From: an uncultured Desulfobacterales bacterium
GTDB taxonomy: Bacteria > Desulfobacterota > Desulfobacteria > Desulfobacterales > JAFDCJ01
Direction of reading: 5' to 3'
Length of the DNA: 28,939 nt
Assembly: GCA_945787595.1 (NCBI GenBank)
Contig: CALZJV010000034.1
Coordinates: 1 to 28,939 of the forward strand
The translations under genes were made by a program, and so were the position numbers. Shown piece by piece: positions 1 through 8,306 of this stretch. The notes beneath the pieces are model-generated. The model ran no database searches. It had not been told where the DNA came from and saw nothing but the letters and a program-made list of their open reading frames with translations. Every line of letters starts with the position of its first letter. The stretch's first letter is position 1.

Positions 1-406
1 CCATCTTCATTGTGCGGCCAAATGGCTTTGCCGCAATAAACGTTAAATCCACTGTGGTGCCAACTCATCATGTTCTTGATCACAACATCATTGATTTTGC
101 CTTCGGCTTTGAGCATTTTGAACACTTCATAGCGAAACAGCTTTTCTCTCCAAGCCGTAGGCTCTGCGAGCCGGAGGCAAGCTCACCGGTATCAGGCGGC
201 GGGTAAACCCTGAAGGCGGCATCGTTGTAAAAGCAGCCATCGGTGGTCAGAACATGTAAATGCGGATGAAAAATTTTGTAAATATCCGAACTGAGCAATT
301 CTTTTCGGATTTTGTAGATTGCACTTTCAAATCTACAAAAAAATTGAACCAGGATATTGTAGGTTTGCTGGACAAAGCTACAATTTCTGTGGACTATAGA
401 TTTCAT
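1..406 (-). mobile_element. Decayed IS91-like (Y2-type) transposase, 5' and 3' incomplete
   Basis: Minus-strand translation gives pieces of a Y2/IS91-family transposase in different frames. One frame holds FHPHLHVLTTDGCFYND followed by a proline-rich stretch; this is the conserved HxH block of the family. The next block, LFRYEVFKMLKAEGKIND and then SWHHSGFNVY, is read in another frame from about position 155 down to the window edge, where it runs off. N-terminal to the HxH block, the expected match to 'IAQFG..QNF' is again in a different frame, with a T-run at the junction near 275. There are therefore at least two frameshifts. A GC-rich stretch at about 150-195, encoding GELASGSQSLRLGEK, looks inserted relative to the family. 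Such elements transpose by rolling-circle replication, but this copy cannot encode an intact enzyme. No element ends could be defined. Confidence 0.8.
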
Positions 407-410
407 GATT

Positions 411-793
411 AACCCAATTATCTTGTCGCTTAGAGATTGCGTGCCAGAATCACATCCTGCCGATATTCTGATTCTATTATATATTTGTTTGGCAACTTTA
501 ATTTCGTCTGCCCGTACATTTTCGCAAGAAGTCTGAAAATCTTTTAAATTTAGACCTTGGCAGGTGATTATGGTTGGATTTTGAGGTGTTATTAAATTTT
601 GAGAGGCAGATTAGTCGATGCTAAATGACAATCACGCCGATTGAAGACGATTGTCTGCTTTCAGATATCGTTTGAATATCTTAACCTTTAAGCTACTGGT
701 ATTATTGAATATATTATCAGAAATATGCAATTTAGCCCTAAGAACTGGGATTGATGATATCACGGGTTTAAAACGCGAGATATTATTATAACA
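411..793. other. Gene-free stretch, AT-rich
   Basis: About 380 bases between the transposase remnant and the end of the lipoprotein gene. I see no ORF with a ribosome site, no strong hairpin followed by a T run, and no convincing promoter. It may hold further decayed parts of the transposable element. Confidence 0.5.
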
Positions 794-1321
794 TTATGCA
801 CCTTCGATAAGTTTATAATCTTCAGCGAAAAGTTCTCTCATTATTCTTATCACACGTTCCGAAACTACCTCACCACTGGATTGAACTACATCATCCAAAT
901 GCTTTTTTAAATTTCTCCATGAAATAAACACCGTTTTTCCATCAGCATATTTCTTTAGCTGTTGTTCTTCGTCTCGAACGCTTTCAACAATCTTGAAGCT
1001 ATCAGCAAATGTTTTTGTGATATTCTTTTTTACTAAATGCGCATGCGCAATAAGATCTTCTTCATCAATTTTGACGAAATTTTCACGACCTATAGATTTC
1101 ATCAAAAACTTATAAGATTGAAGTGCAATAACTCCACTTGTGACATTCTGCACATTAGGCATATTGAGTTTGATTGATTTCACCATTGATACCGGATCGG
1201 TCTCATCCACATCAAGGCGAATAGTTTTCTCTTCCACATCAAGGCCAATAGTTTTTCGAGATGTACATCCCGCAGTTAGCCCTGCAATCAGCGAAAAGAG
1301 AAAAATTCTTCTAGTTATCAT
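794..1321 (-). CDS. Putative lipoprotein of unknown function
   Basis: The encoded protein is about 175 residues. The frame is open further upstream, but the ATG at 1321 is preferred because it directly precedes a signal sequence (MITRRIFLFSLIAGLTAGC). That sequence ends in a good lipobox, LTAGC, which predicts a lipid-anchored envelope protein. An AAGG ribosome site lies about 10 bases upstream. Just after the lipobox are two near-identical 9-residue units, TIGLDVEEK and TIRLDVDET, encoded by a 27-bp tandem duplication at 1206-1259. The rest is charged and helical with no motif I recognise. The ATG overlaps the TGA of the upstream gene by one base (TGATG), so the two are probably translationally coupled. 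Function unknown. Confidence 0.7.
   Translation of the reverse strand: MITRRIFLFSLIAGLTAGCTSRKTIGLDVEEKTIRLDVDETDPVSMVKSIKLNMPNVQNVTSGVIALQSYKFLMKSIGRENFVKIDEEDLIAHAHLVKKNITKTFADSFKIVESVRDEEQQLKKYADGKTVFISWRNLKKHLDDVVQSSGEVVSERVIRIMRELFAEDYKLIEGA
1206..1259. repeat. 27-bp tandem duplication inside the lipoprotein gene
   Basis: Two adjacent 27-base units (1206-1232 and 1233-1259), both beginning TCCACATCAAGG, differ at only a few positions. The unit length is a multiple of three, so the frame is kept and a 9-residue unit is duplicated just downstream of the lipidated cysteine. Confidence 0.8.
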
Positions 1322-1695
1322 CAATTTGAACCTTTCTTCATACGCAAAAATACAATAATAAAACAGTAGTGCCCGATATTCTTCCAATGTTCAGGGAAAC
1401 TGGACAAAAGCGTTTCTTTTTCAAATTCGATTGGCTTAAATTTTTCAGAAAATTTTTTAATACTTTCCTTGAGATCATCATGTATTCCTCTCATTCCAGA
1501 TTCGGACGCAGCCAGTCCTGTTATTTCGATTACGTAATCTTCCGGTAGCTTGTCCCATGATCTTACTCCATATCCAAAATTTCCAAAATTTTTTGTCAAT
1601 ATTTGTGCCAGTTCTTTTCCATTGAGCACAATGAAAGTGTCAAAATTGCCTTTGTGACGGTAGTAAAACCTGAAGAGTGGATCGCGACTAGACAT
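1321..1695 (-). CDS. Hypothetical protein, partner of downstream lipoprotein
   Basis: A 124-residue protein beginning MSSRDPLFRFYYRHKG. It has no signal peptide and no obvious transmembrane segment, although a hydrophobic patch (HYCFIIVFL) lies near the C-terminus. I do not recognise a family. Its stop overlaps the start of the lipoprotein gene by one base (TGATG), and a sigma70-like promoter lies about 170 bases upstream. The two genes therefore look like a small operon. No strong ribosome site is visible before the ATG; only a GGGG-containing stretch is present. The stretch EDYVIEITGLAASESGMRG might be a beta-alpha unit, but that is a guess. Confidence 0.6.
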   Translation of the reverse strand: MSSRDPLFRFYYRHKGNFDTFIVLNGKELAQILTKNFGNFGYGVRSWDKLPEDYVIEITGLAASESGMRGIHDDLKESIKKFSEKFKPIEFEKETLLSSFPEHWKNIGHYCFIIVFLRMKKGSN

Positions 1696-2124
1696 ATTAG
1701 ATTAGCCAACCCCATAAATTTTAGTTATCACAAACCGACCCAAAAGAACCCACGTCGAACATCGCAGCAATATATTGCGGAACTTCTGAGGAATCAAGTC
1801 TCCAATTGCAGCAGAAAACAGGCTAATTGCAGATAACAGGAACAAAAGGAGAACAGAATAAGGAGAAATGTAGTGGAATCAGCCTTGTATGTCAAGAAAA
1901 AATGGCTGTGCCTCGCAAAAAATCGGTGCGCGTTGAAATTATTGACATTTTAACACAGACCTGACAACCCTTCATCCATGATGAAGATCCTGCGAAAAAT
2001 GCTCTTTAAAATACTTATTGGGCCTGAAAAGGATTTCGATCTGGTTCTGGAAAACCTTGCTTTTTCAGTGCGGATAAATCGAAAATGGTGAATTGTGTAT
2101 CGGCTTCAGCTTCAGCGCAACATA
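1696..2124. other. Intergenic region
   Basis: Holds the promoter at 1867-1895 and a weak hairpin, CTTCAT/ATGAAG (1970-1986). No other supported gene is seen. Short ORFs here lack ribosome sites and family resemblance. Confidence 0.5.
1867..1895 (-). promoter_or_regulatory. Sigma70-like promoter of the 1695-794 operon
   Basis: On the minus strand, TTGACA (1895-1890) is followed after exactly 17 bases by TACATT (1872-1867). It points at the hypothetical/lipoprotein gene pair, with a predicted leader of about 165 bases. The match is good, but it is read from sequence only. Confidence 0.5.
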
Positions 2125-2541
2125 TTAAAGCAACCATCTGGCAATGTAAAAACTTAATGTTGCAACGGCTGAACAAAGAACCACTCCCCAGAGGATATCG
2201 ACCAACACAATATTGAGCGGCCAATCTTTTAACAGGGCCAAATTCGTCAAGTCATAGGTTGCGTAAGTGAAAAACCCAAAAAGTGCGCCCCATACGGCGG
2301 CGACGGCGGCGTGTCGCAGTGAATCCTTAGCGACTGCGGGCAGGACGGCAAAGATCAGAATCCCGGCAATATAGATCAAATAAAAAATGATCGCGGCTGT
2401 CCAATTGACATTCGGACTGAGAATATATTTCAGATTTTTCTGGTAAAAATTCTTGGCCACAACTCCCAGCCAGATCAGGTCTATCAGGAAAAAAACTGGA
2501 ACGGTGAGAAAATATAGCTTCAGATAAAAGGAAGTGTTCAT
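2125..2541 (-). CDS. DUF2177 family membrane protein
   Basis: A 138-residue polytopic inner-membrane protein with about four hydrophobic segments. It shows landmarks I associate with DUF2177: DLIWLGVVAKNFYQ in the first helix region, FFTYATYDLTNLALLKDWP before the third, and DILWGVVL at the start of the last. A GAGG ribosome site lies about 6 bases before the ATG. The molecular role of the family is unknown. The gene lies 106 bases downstream of the DUF1499 gene on the same strand, and the two probably share a transcript. Confidence 0.85.
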   Translation of the reverse strand: MNTSFYLKLYFLTVPVFFLIDLIWLGVVAKNFYQKNLKYILSPNVNWTAAIIFYLIYIAGILIFAVLPAVAKDSLRHAAVAAVWGALFGFFTYATYDLTNLALLKDWPLNIVLVDILWGVVLCSAVATLSFYIARWLL

Positions 2542-2647
2542 ATTAACCTCGAATCATTTATACTATTTTATCATCTTTAGGTTTACTTCCGTCTTTCATT
2601 ATAATAGAAGGATTCACGTTCCTACTAAATCCCATCCTGAGAGTCGA

Positions 2648-3094
2648 TTATTTTGCCGATTTTTCAAATACCGAGCGCAACCCCTCCACCCGCCGGCGGT
2701 TTGCGCCAAAGTCGTAATAGCCTGACTGAGATGCGGATTTTACATGAATGACACCTTCTTCCGGCGGAAAGTAGAACTCCACATCATCGACAAATTGAAA
2801 AATTCGGGAACGGAATTCAGCATGGACGTAGTCCGTTCCAACCTTCAACATGCGCACTCGCTTTGTGTTTTCCAGGATCTCGATCAGTTTTTTCCTGGCA
2901 TTAGCGAGACTGCCGGCATATTGCAGTGGTTCGATATAATGCGCACTATCCGTGCTTTGGGTCGAGACGCAGTTGGGCGAATCCGGACAGGGTGCAAATT
3001 GATAAGGTCTTTCCGCCGGACCGGATTCAGCATGGGTTGCACTTAACAGAACGCAAAAATATAAAGACATGCGCTTTGAGAATAAACTATTCAT
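2648..3094 (-). CDS. DUF1499 family protein, probably exported
   Basis: A 148-residue protein. The N-terminal stretch MSLYFCVLLSATHAESGP looks like a signal peptide. It is followed by the DUF1499 hallmark CPDSPNCVSTQ, in which two cysteines bracket SPN. C-terminal blocks (VHAEFRSRIFQFVDDVEFYF, then VIHVKSASQSGYYDFGANRRR) match the usual arrangement in the family. Function is unknown. The ATG at 3094 is used because a GAGG-like ribosome site precedes it, although the spacing is long (about 15). That site lies inside the end of the repeat at 3106-3276, so the repeat may have replaced the native upstream region. Confidence 0.85.
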   Translation of the reverse strand: MNSLFSKRMSLYFCVLLSATHAESGPAERPYQFAPCPDSPNCVSTQSTDSAHYIEPLQYAGSLANARKKLIEILENTKRVRMLKVGTDYVHAEFRSRIFQFVDDVEFYFPPEEGVIHVKSASQSGYYDFGANRRRVEGLRSVFEKSAK

Positions 3095-3105
3095 GATAAA
3101 GTTCC

Positions 3106-3276
3106 GACCTCGTTGGGTAGTTTATTGGTTGACTGGTTGATCTGGTAAATTATGGTTATCAATTCAGCATGTAAGGAGTGTTGAAACATCAAGTGTCCAA
3201 TTATTTTGCAAATACGGCATAAATCCATATTTGCACCACTTTAACAATCAACGAATCAACCAGTTAACGATATCTG
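3106..3276 (-). repeat. ~171-bp dispersed repeat, copy 1 (MITE-like)
   Basis: The reverse complement aligns along its length with 27306-27477. Both share the ends CAGATATCGTT and CAACGAGGTC and a long core (AAATATGGATTTAT, AAAATAATTGGACA). The edges contain TTGGTTGA/TCAACCA-type inverted repeats. It lies between the RND pump gene and the DUF1499 gene and encodes nothing evident. The two copies are clearly diverged, so neither is a recent insertion of the other. Confidence 0.8.
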
Positions 3277-3288
3277 AAGTTAATGATT

Positions 3289-5283
3289 TCATTTAATATT
3301 CTGAGTCAATTCGCCGCGCGCTGCCCTGCGACGTAAGGTTCGGTTTAAAAACGCTTTCAATTGTTCGAAGGCTTCATAATTAGCCGGGGTAATTAAAAGC
3401 GTCAATGTCGTCGCGCTGATCAGGCCCGACACAAAGGCCGTCGCCATGGGGGCCCAGGAGATGGATTTATTGGGAATTCCGATAGCCATCGGCAAAAGCC
3501 CCAGGGTGGTGGTTACAGTGGTGATCAGGACCGGGCGCATGCGGGCTGCGCAGGACTCGATGATGGCCTGACGCAATGGTTTTCCCAGGCGCAGCCGCAC
3601 GTTCATAAAATCGATCAGCAGCAGCGAATCGTTGACAGCCAGACCGGCCAACCCGATAATGGCTAGAAAACTGCCGATGGTGAAGGTGGTGCGGGTGATC
3701 AATAATCCGAAAACCACACCGATCAGGGCCATGGGCACTGACGAGATGATAATCAGCGGTTGGACATAGTCTTTGAACTGGGTCGCCAGCACCATGTAAA
3801 TGGCCAGCAAGGCAATAAAAAAGGCCATGGTCAGCGAGGCGTAGGATTTGCTGGTGGATTCGAATTCACCGCCGTAGGAAAACGTAATCCCGCTGAATTC
3901 ATCGGGCCTGGATTTCACATAATTATTTACCAGAACCTGCACCCGGGCCGGAGACAGCCGGGAACCGGGCTTAATATCGGCGGTCAGCGTAACAGTCGGT
4001 TTGCCTTTATAGCGAGAATTCACATCAGGTTCAGAGACCGGTTTAACCTCAACCAAATCCCGCAGTAGAATCGGAGAGGCGCTGTCTTCGACAACCGGTA
4101 TGCCGAGAATGTCCAAAGGCTCTGCTAGACCGGTACCTCTGATATTGCCCGTATCCGCTGCGCGGGCAATCCGCACCATTAAATCGACTTCTTCATCGAT
4201 CGTGCGAAATTTCCCCACGTACTGACCATTTAGCGCTCCCGCTACCATCTGAGTGACCGTCGCCGGTTGCAGTCCGAACTCGAAAACGGCTTCCTGTTTG
4301 GGCACGAATTTGAAAGTTCTGTGGAAATTCGGCCGGTTGTCGGCTAGATCGACCAGATCGGCTAGCTCCGGATTTTGCTGCATGAAGGCCCTAAGCCGGT
4401 TGCTGGCATTAACTGCATCGACTAAGGTGGTCCCAGTTACCCGGATGTTGACCGCCTTCCCGGTGGGAGGACCGTCACTTTCCTTAAACACCCTGACGAT
4501 GGGCACCAATTCACCGGCAGGATACTTTTGGCGCACGAAATCGCCCAGTTTGCGGCGGATGTAATCCAGGTGGAGCTGCGGATCGTTGGAAGGATTTTCT
4601 GGAAAGTCACGATACTTATCTTCCGGCAGCGTCACCACAATCTGAGCGAAATGGCTGCCATCGTGGCGTGCGTAATCCTCATCTTCGTAATAACCGGCAC
4701 TGCCTGAGGTTGAATGGGCTTGAGCGGTTCCTAATGACATTATGTAGCCGGACAAATCACGGACAATAGCATCCGTTCTTTCGATGCTGGTCCCGACTGG
4801 AGCGGAAACCGTCACATGATAGCGGAAATAGTTACCCGGAAAAAACTCGACCTTGATCAACGGCAGCACCCCACTGGCCGATAGCACCAAAATCCCGACG
4901 GAGGTGATCAGAAGGAATGTCATTGCCGTAAAGGTGATGATTTTGTGATCTAAGATTTTTTCAACCGCCCAGCGATAGGCCTTCCAGAAGGGGGCGAATA
5001 AGCCGCTTTCCAGGTGGGAAAACGCATCTTCCGGGTCGTGTTCCCGCGGTGGACGCGTGGCTGGCGATCCGTCTTTGGGTCCCCATTCCAAAAAATGAAT
5101 CGGTAAAATGAATAGCGCCTCAATCAGGGAGGCCAGCAGGGCGTAGGTCACGGTTTTGGGAATGTAGGCAAAGAAATCTCCGGTGGAGCCGGTCATAATC
5201 AGCATGGGAATAAAAGCCAGGATTGTCGTCAGGGCCGAGGCGATAACCGGCAACATGACTTCGGCGGTGCCGCACGAAGGCAA
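3289..5283 (-). pseudogene. RND efflux pump, C-terminal part (frame-broken)
   Basis: This frame carries about 660 residues of an AcrB/HAE1-type inner-membrane RND pump, from GTAEVMLPVIASALTTI (TM5 region) to the end. It includes the second periplasmic loop (SAPVGTSIERTDAIVRDL) and the C-terminal helix block with the TM10 motif LAVNDSLLLIDF. The nominal start is a TTG inside the coding region with no ribosome site, so this is the continuation of the upstream fragment at 5120-6454. The two frames meet near 5270-5280. The segment expected between them, about 35 residues with the G..VDDAIVVVEN-type TM4 motif and its proton-relay aspartates, is absent. As read, the pump would be non-functional. 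An assembly error is the main alternative. Confidence 0.85.
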
Positions 5284-6454
5284 ACAGACTGATGGTGTTC
5301 AACGACACCCCCGTAATTTTCATCATCAACACGCTGCACAAAAAGGCAAACGGGATACCGATGGCTGTCAGCATGGCGTTGCGAAAGCCCAAGGTGATCC
5401 ATAACACGATCGTCACCAGGCCCAAACCGAGGAGCAAGTTGCCCCCCAAGGTATTGAGCGAGTCGTTGATTTCGATAGTGGAGTCATTCGTGAAAACGAC
5501 CTGAATGCCGTCACGCGAATGCTTTGCTTCAAATTCCCGCGCAACTTTTTTAACGGTCTCGGAGATTTCAATGGCGTTTCCCGTTTCTTCCTTGGTGACC
5601 GACAATCGGACGGTGCTTTGACCATTGACGGACGGTATGACCGAAGGATCGCGGTGGCTCAGGCGGGCGCTGGTAACCAGATTGCGGACCCGAACGAAAT
5701 TACCGTCGCCGTCTCGGCGAACGACTGTTTTAAGAACCTCTTCCTGAGAATTCAGGCGGTCGCCGGCATCCAGCATGTACTCCCATTCGCGGGTCCGGAA
5801 GCGGCCGGTGGGAATTTTGGTGTTGGCAGATCGGATGGCATCGACCACCTGCTGGAAGGTGATGCCGAATCGGCGCAAGTTGGCCGGGTCCAGCGAGACA
5901 TGAAATTCGGTGTCATATTCACCCTCGATTTTAGCATCGCGAACGTCCGCAATGGTCAGCAGATTGATGCGCAACTCTTCTGCATAGCGTTCCAAACTGC
6001 GTTGGGACAAATCCCCCGCGATATTGACGATGACCACCGGGAGCCAGACATTGGTATCCAGGTACATAAAAGTGGGTTCGTCCGCATCCGGCGGCAGTTC
6101 ATCTTTGATATTCAGCACTCGAAAGCGCAGTTCGTCATAGCGGGAGCGATAGTCCGAATCATCCAAAAATTTTACTTCCACCGATGAAAAATTACGGTAA
6201 GAGTCCGATTTGATGTACTCGACATCTTCCAGCCCATCCAGCGCCTTTTCGATTTCGGCTGTGACCAGCTGTTCGACATCATCGGCCGATGCGCCATAAT
6301 AGACCGAATTAATGAAGACGTTGCCCATATCCACGACCGGCATATTTTCAAGCGGTGTCGTAAAGATGCTGAAGGCCCCAGCGACCACCAGGATGACGAA
6401 GACGACATTGAAGAGCACGGTCTGTTTGATGGAAAACTGGACAACGGATTTCAT
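5120..6454 (-). pseudogene. RND efflux pump, N-terminal part (frame-broken)
   Basis: Begins MKSVVQFSIKQTVLFNVVFV, a typical RND start with TM1 followed by the first periplasmic porter domain (YYGASADDVEQLVTAEIEKA). The family match continues through TM2-TM3 to SLNTISLFAF at about residue 392. After this the frame reads an unrelated tail and stops at 5120, overlapping the true continuation in the other frame. Joined, the pieces give about 1050 residues plus a deleted ~35, the normal size for the family. The start lies 95 bases after the adaptor gene, consistent with a two-gene efflux operon. No outer-membrane factor gene is visible nearby, so the pump would need a shared TolC-like partner encoded elsewhere. 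Confidence 0.88.
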
Positions 6455-6549
6455 TGGTGGAATTTCTCAGGCGATTTGGTTTTTCATCGAATCTCCAATT
6501 GGAGAGGATACGAAATACGGTTTGCTATTATCACAGAGGACGGCGTAGC

Positions 6550-7629
6550 TCAGCGTGCCGGTTCCTGAACCGGTTCCAATCGGGACACAGCCGGCGCACG
6601 TAACAGTGTTCCCGGGGTCAGCCGGGGATCATCGGCGATGATTAAATGGTCTTTAGTTTGGCCGAGCACCAGCACCTTGACTTCGTCACCGGACTTCTTC
6701 AGAAATACGCGCGGATTTTCATAGCGGTCCATGACCGTTTTTTTAGGAACCCACAAGCCCTCGGTGGCTGTTTGCAGTGCGAGCCGGCAGGTCAGGCCGC
6801 CGCGCTTTGGTACCGGGTAACTACGCAGAATCAGCTCGATACTTAATTTGCGCGTCTTTTCGTCAAATTCCGGGTTGATCCAATTCACAGCCGCCCGAGC
6901 AGGTTTACTATCCAGCAGGACCTCAAATTCAGGGGTAAGGTTCTGGATGGCCGACAGTTCTTGGGCCGAAACCGACAGCGGCACGACGAGATGCTCGAAA
7001 TCGGCGATTCGGACGATCGGGGTGTTGACGGTGACCAGTTCACCTTCTTCCACCAGCTTGGCGACGACAATCCATCCTGCCGGCGCGCTAATCGTGTGCC
7101 GTCTTTTGCGTTCTCGAAGTTCTTGAAGGCGGTTTTGGGCAATGGCAATCTCGACTCCTACGGCTTTGTGGTCGAACCGAGCCTGATCCAGATCCTCCCG
7201 AGTGGTATCCCGTCTTGATTCCGGCGTACTGCCGCGCCGAAAAAGGTTTTGGATGCGACGAAATTCCTTGTCAAGATAGTCAACTTTGGACCGTCGTTTT
7301 TTTTGGGAAATTTTCAACTGTTCCAGGGTCTGCCGGGTGCTGCTGATCTCCAAATCAATAAATGTCGGATCGATACTGAGAAATGGCAATTCGCCAATCA
7401 CCTGACCATCATCGTAATTGATTTTGAGAACTCTGCCGGCGACTTCCGATGAGAGCGTCACGGTGGTTTGACTGCGGGTATAGCCGGTCAACGTGATGTC
7501 GCGACTTGCGGGCTGGACAATTAGATCCTCCTGGGCCTGAGCGCGGTTGTGATGCGGTATTAGGATGGCGACAACGACCATCGTCAGCGAAACGTAAAAA
7601 CACCTGAATGCTTTTGTTACCCGGGTCAT
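6550..7629 (-). CDS. Efflux RND transporter periplasmic adaptor (HlyD/MFP family)
   Basis: A 359-residue membrane-fusion protein. A signal sequence (hydrophobic YVSLTMVVVAILI, cleavage likely after AQA) is followed by a lipoyl/barrel-sandwich half (SSEVAGRVLKINYDDGQVI). Next comes a charged coiled-coil hairpin at about residues 80-175 and the second lipoyl half (HTISAPAGWIVVAKLVEEGE). The beta-barrel and membrane-proximal domains follow. It should link an inner-membrane RND pump to an outer-membrane channel. It is the first gene of the operon with the RND pump, and an AGGTGG ribosome site precedes the ATG. The gene itself is intact, although its pump partner is broken. Confidence 0.92.
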   Translation of the reverse strand: MTRVTKAFRCFYVSLTMVVVAILIPHHNRAQAQEDLIVQPASRDITLTGYTRSQTTVTLSSEVAGRVLKINYDDGQVIGELPFLSIDPTFIDLEISSTRQTLEQLKISQKKRRSKVDYLDKEFRRIQNLFRRGSTPESRRDTTREDLDQARFDHKAVGVEIAIAQNRLQELRERKRRHTISAPAGWIVVAKLVEEGELVTVNTPIVRIADFEHLVVPLSVSAQELSAIQNLTPEFEVLLDSKPARAAVNWINPEFDEKTRKLSIELILRSYPVPKRGGLTCRLALQTATEGLWVPKKTVMDRYENPRVFLKKSGDEVKVLVLGQTKDHLIIADDPRLTPGTLLRAPAVSRLEPVQEPAR

Positions 7630-8306
7630 TGCTAATTGGCCACCTGGTTTCTTTCGGATATAAAGTCATCTTAGGATAATGAAATCACCCCGATTGAGCT
7701 AAAGCCAATCGGGAGTTATTCCTCAGCAACAGCGAACTACCAAAGGTGCTTTGGATTGTCAACGGCGATTTTGAACCCGGATGATACCTTCGCAATCCTG
7801 CAAAATGAGTTATCCCTATCGTTGCAAAAGCCGGGGGGCTTCAGAGCCAAGGCGTCAAGGGTCAAGTCCGCATCCGCCTGATGAGCGCTTTGTGCTGCAG
7901 GGCTAAGGTTAAATCATTTTTGAAAAATAACCCCTGATGGATTCGTAAATGGTCTGAAATTCGATTTTTGTTCATTGTAACACATTGAATTTACAAGCCC
8001 TGAAAATTGATTTTTGTGCTTTTTGCGCCTTTTTGCGGCCATATCAACCCTGATATTTGAAACTAAGTTTTCCAGCCTTAAACTATGGTGTTCAACTATA
8101 TAAAATAAGGATTATTAGAATATTACCTGGAGATCACGAATTGATAATTACGTAAAAAAACGAATCGCGCATGGTTTCAAGGGGTCATGGGGGCGGGGTT
8201 TACGTCAAACTTGAACCGTTGATTTATGCTACAAAAAGGAATTATGGTTTAAATAATCCTAATCGGTATACTCATGATTGGTGAGACTAACGAATTTTAG
8301 TATGGA
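7630..8306. other. Long intergenic region upstream of the efflux operon
   Basis: About 680 bases without a supported gene. It must contain the efflux operon promoter (minus strand) and the 3' end of the two-component operon. It contains the hairpin at 7689-7713 and AT-rich sequence around 8040-8160. I could not identify a convincing -35/-10 pair or a decayed gene. Confidence 0.5.
7689..7713. terminator. Hairpin between efflux operon and sensor kinase
   Basis: A perfect 8-bp stem, CCCGATTG/CAATCGGG, with a 9-base loop. It lies about 60 bases upstream of the adaptor start and 590 bases beyond the kinase stop. No T run follows on either strand, so it may be a regulatory structure or a weak terminator. 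Confidence 0.35.

Noticed and set aside
1200..1260. CRISPR-like repeats
   Set aside because: Only two units, directly adjacent with no spacer, in frame within a gene: a coding tandem duplication.
2744..3046. 100-codon plus-strand frame
   Set aside because: Antisense to the DUF1499 gene, which has clear family motifs.
5270..5283. Programmed ribosomal frameshift in the RND gene
   Set aside because: There is no slippery run at the junction, and about 35 conserved residues are missing, so a shift alone would not restore the protein.
5519..6187. 222-codon plus-strand frame
   Set aside because: Entirely antisense to the well-supported RND pump gene; a codon-bias shadow.
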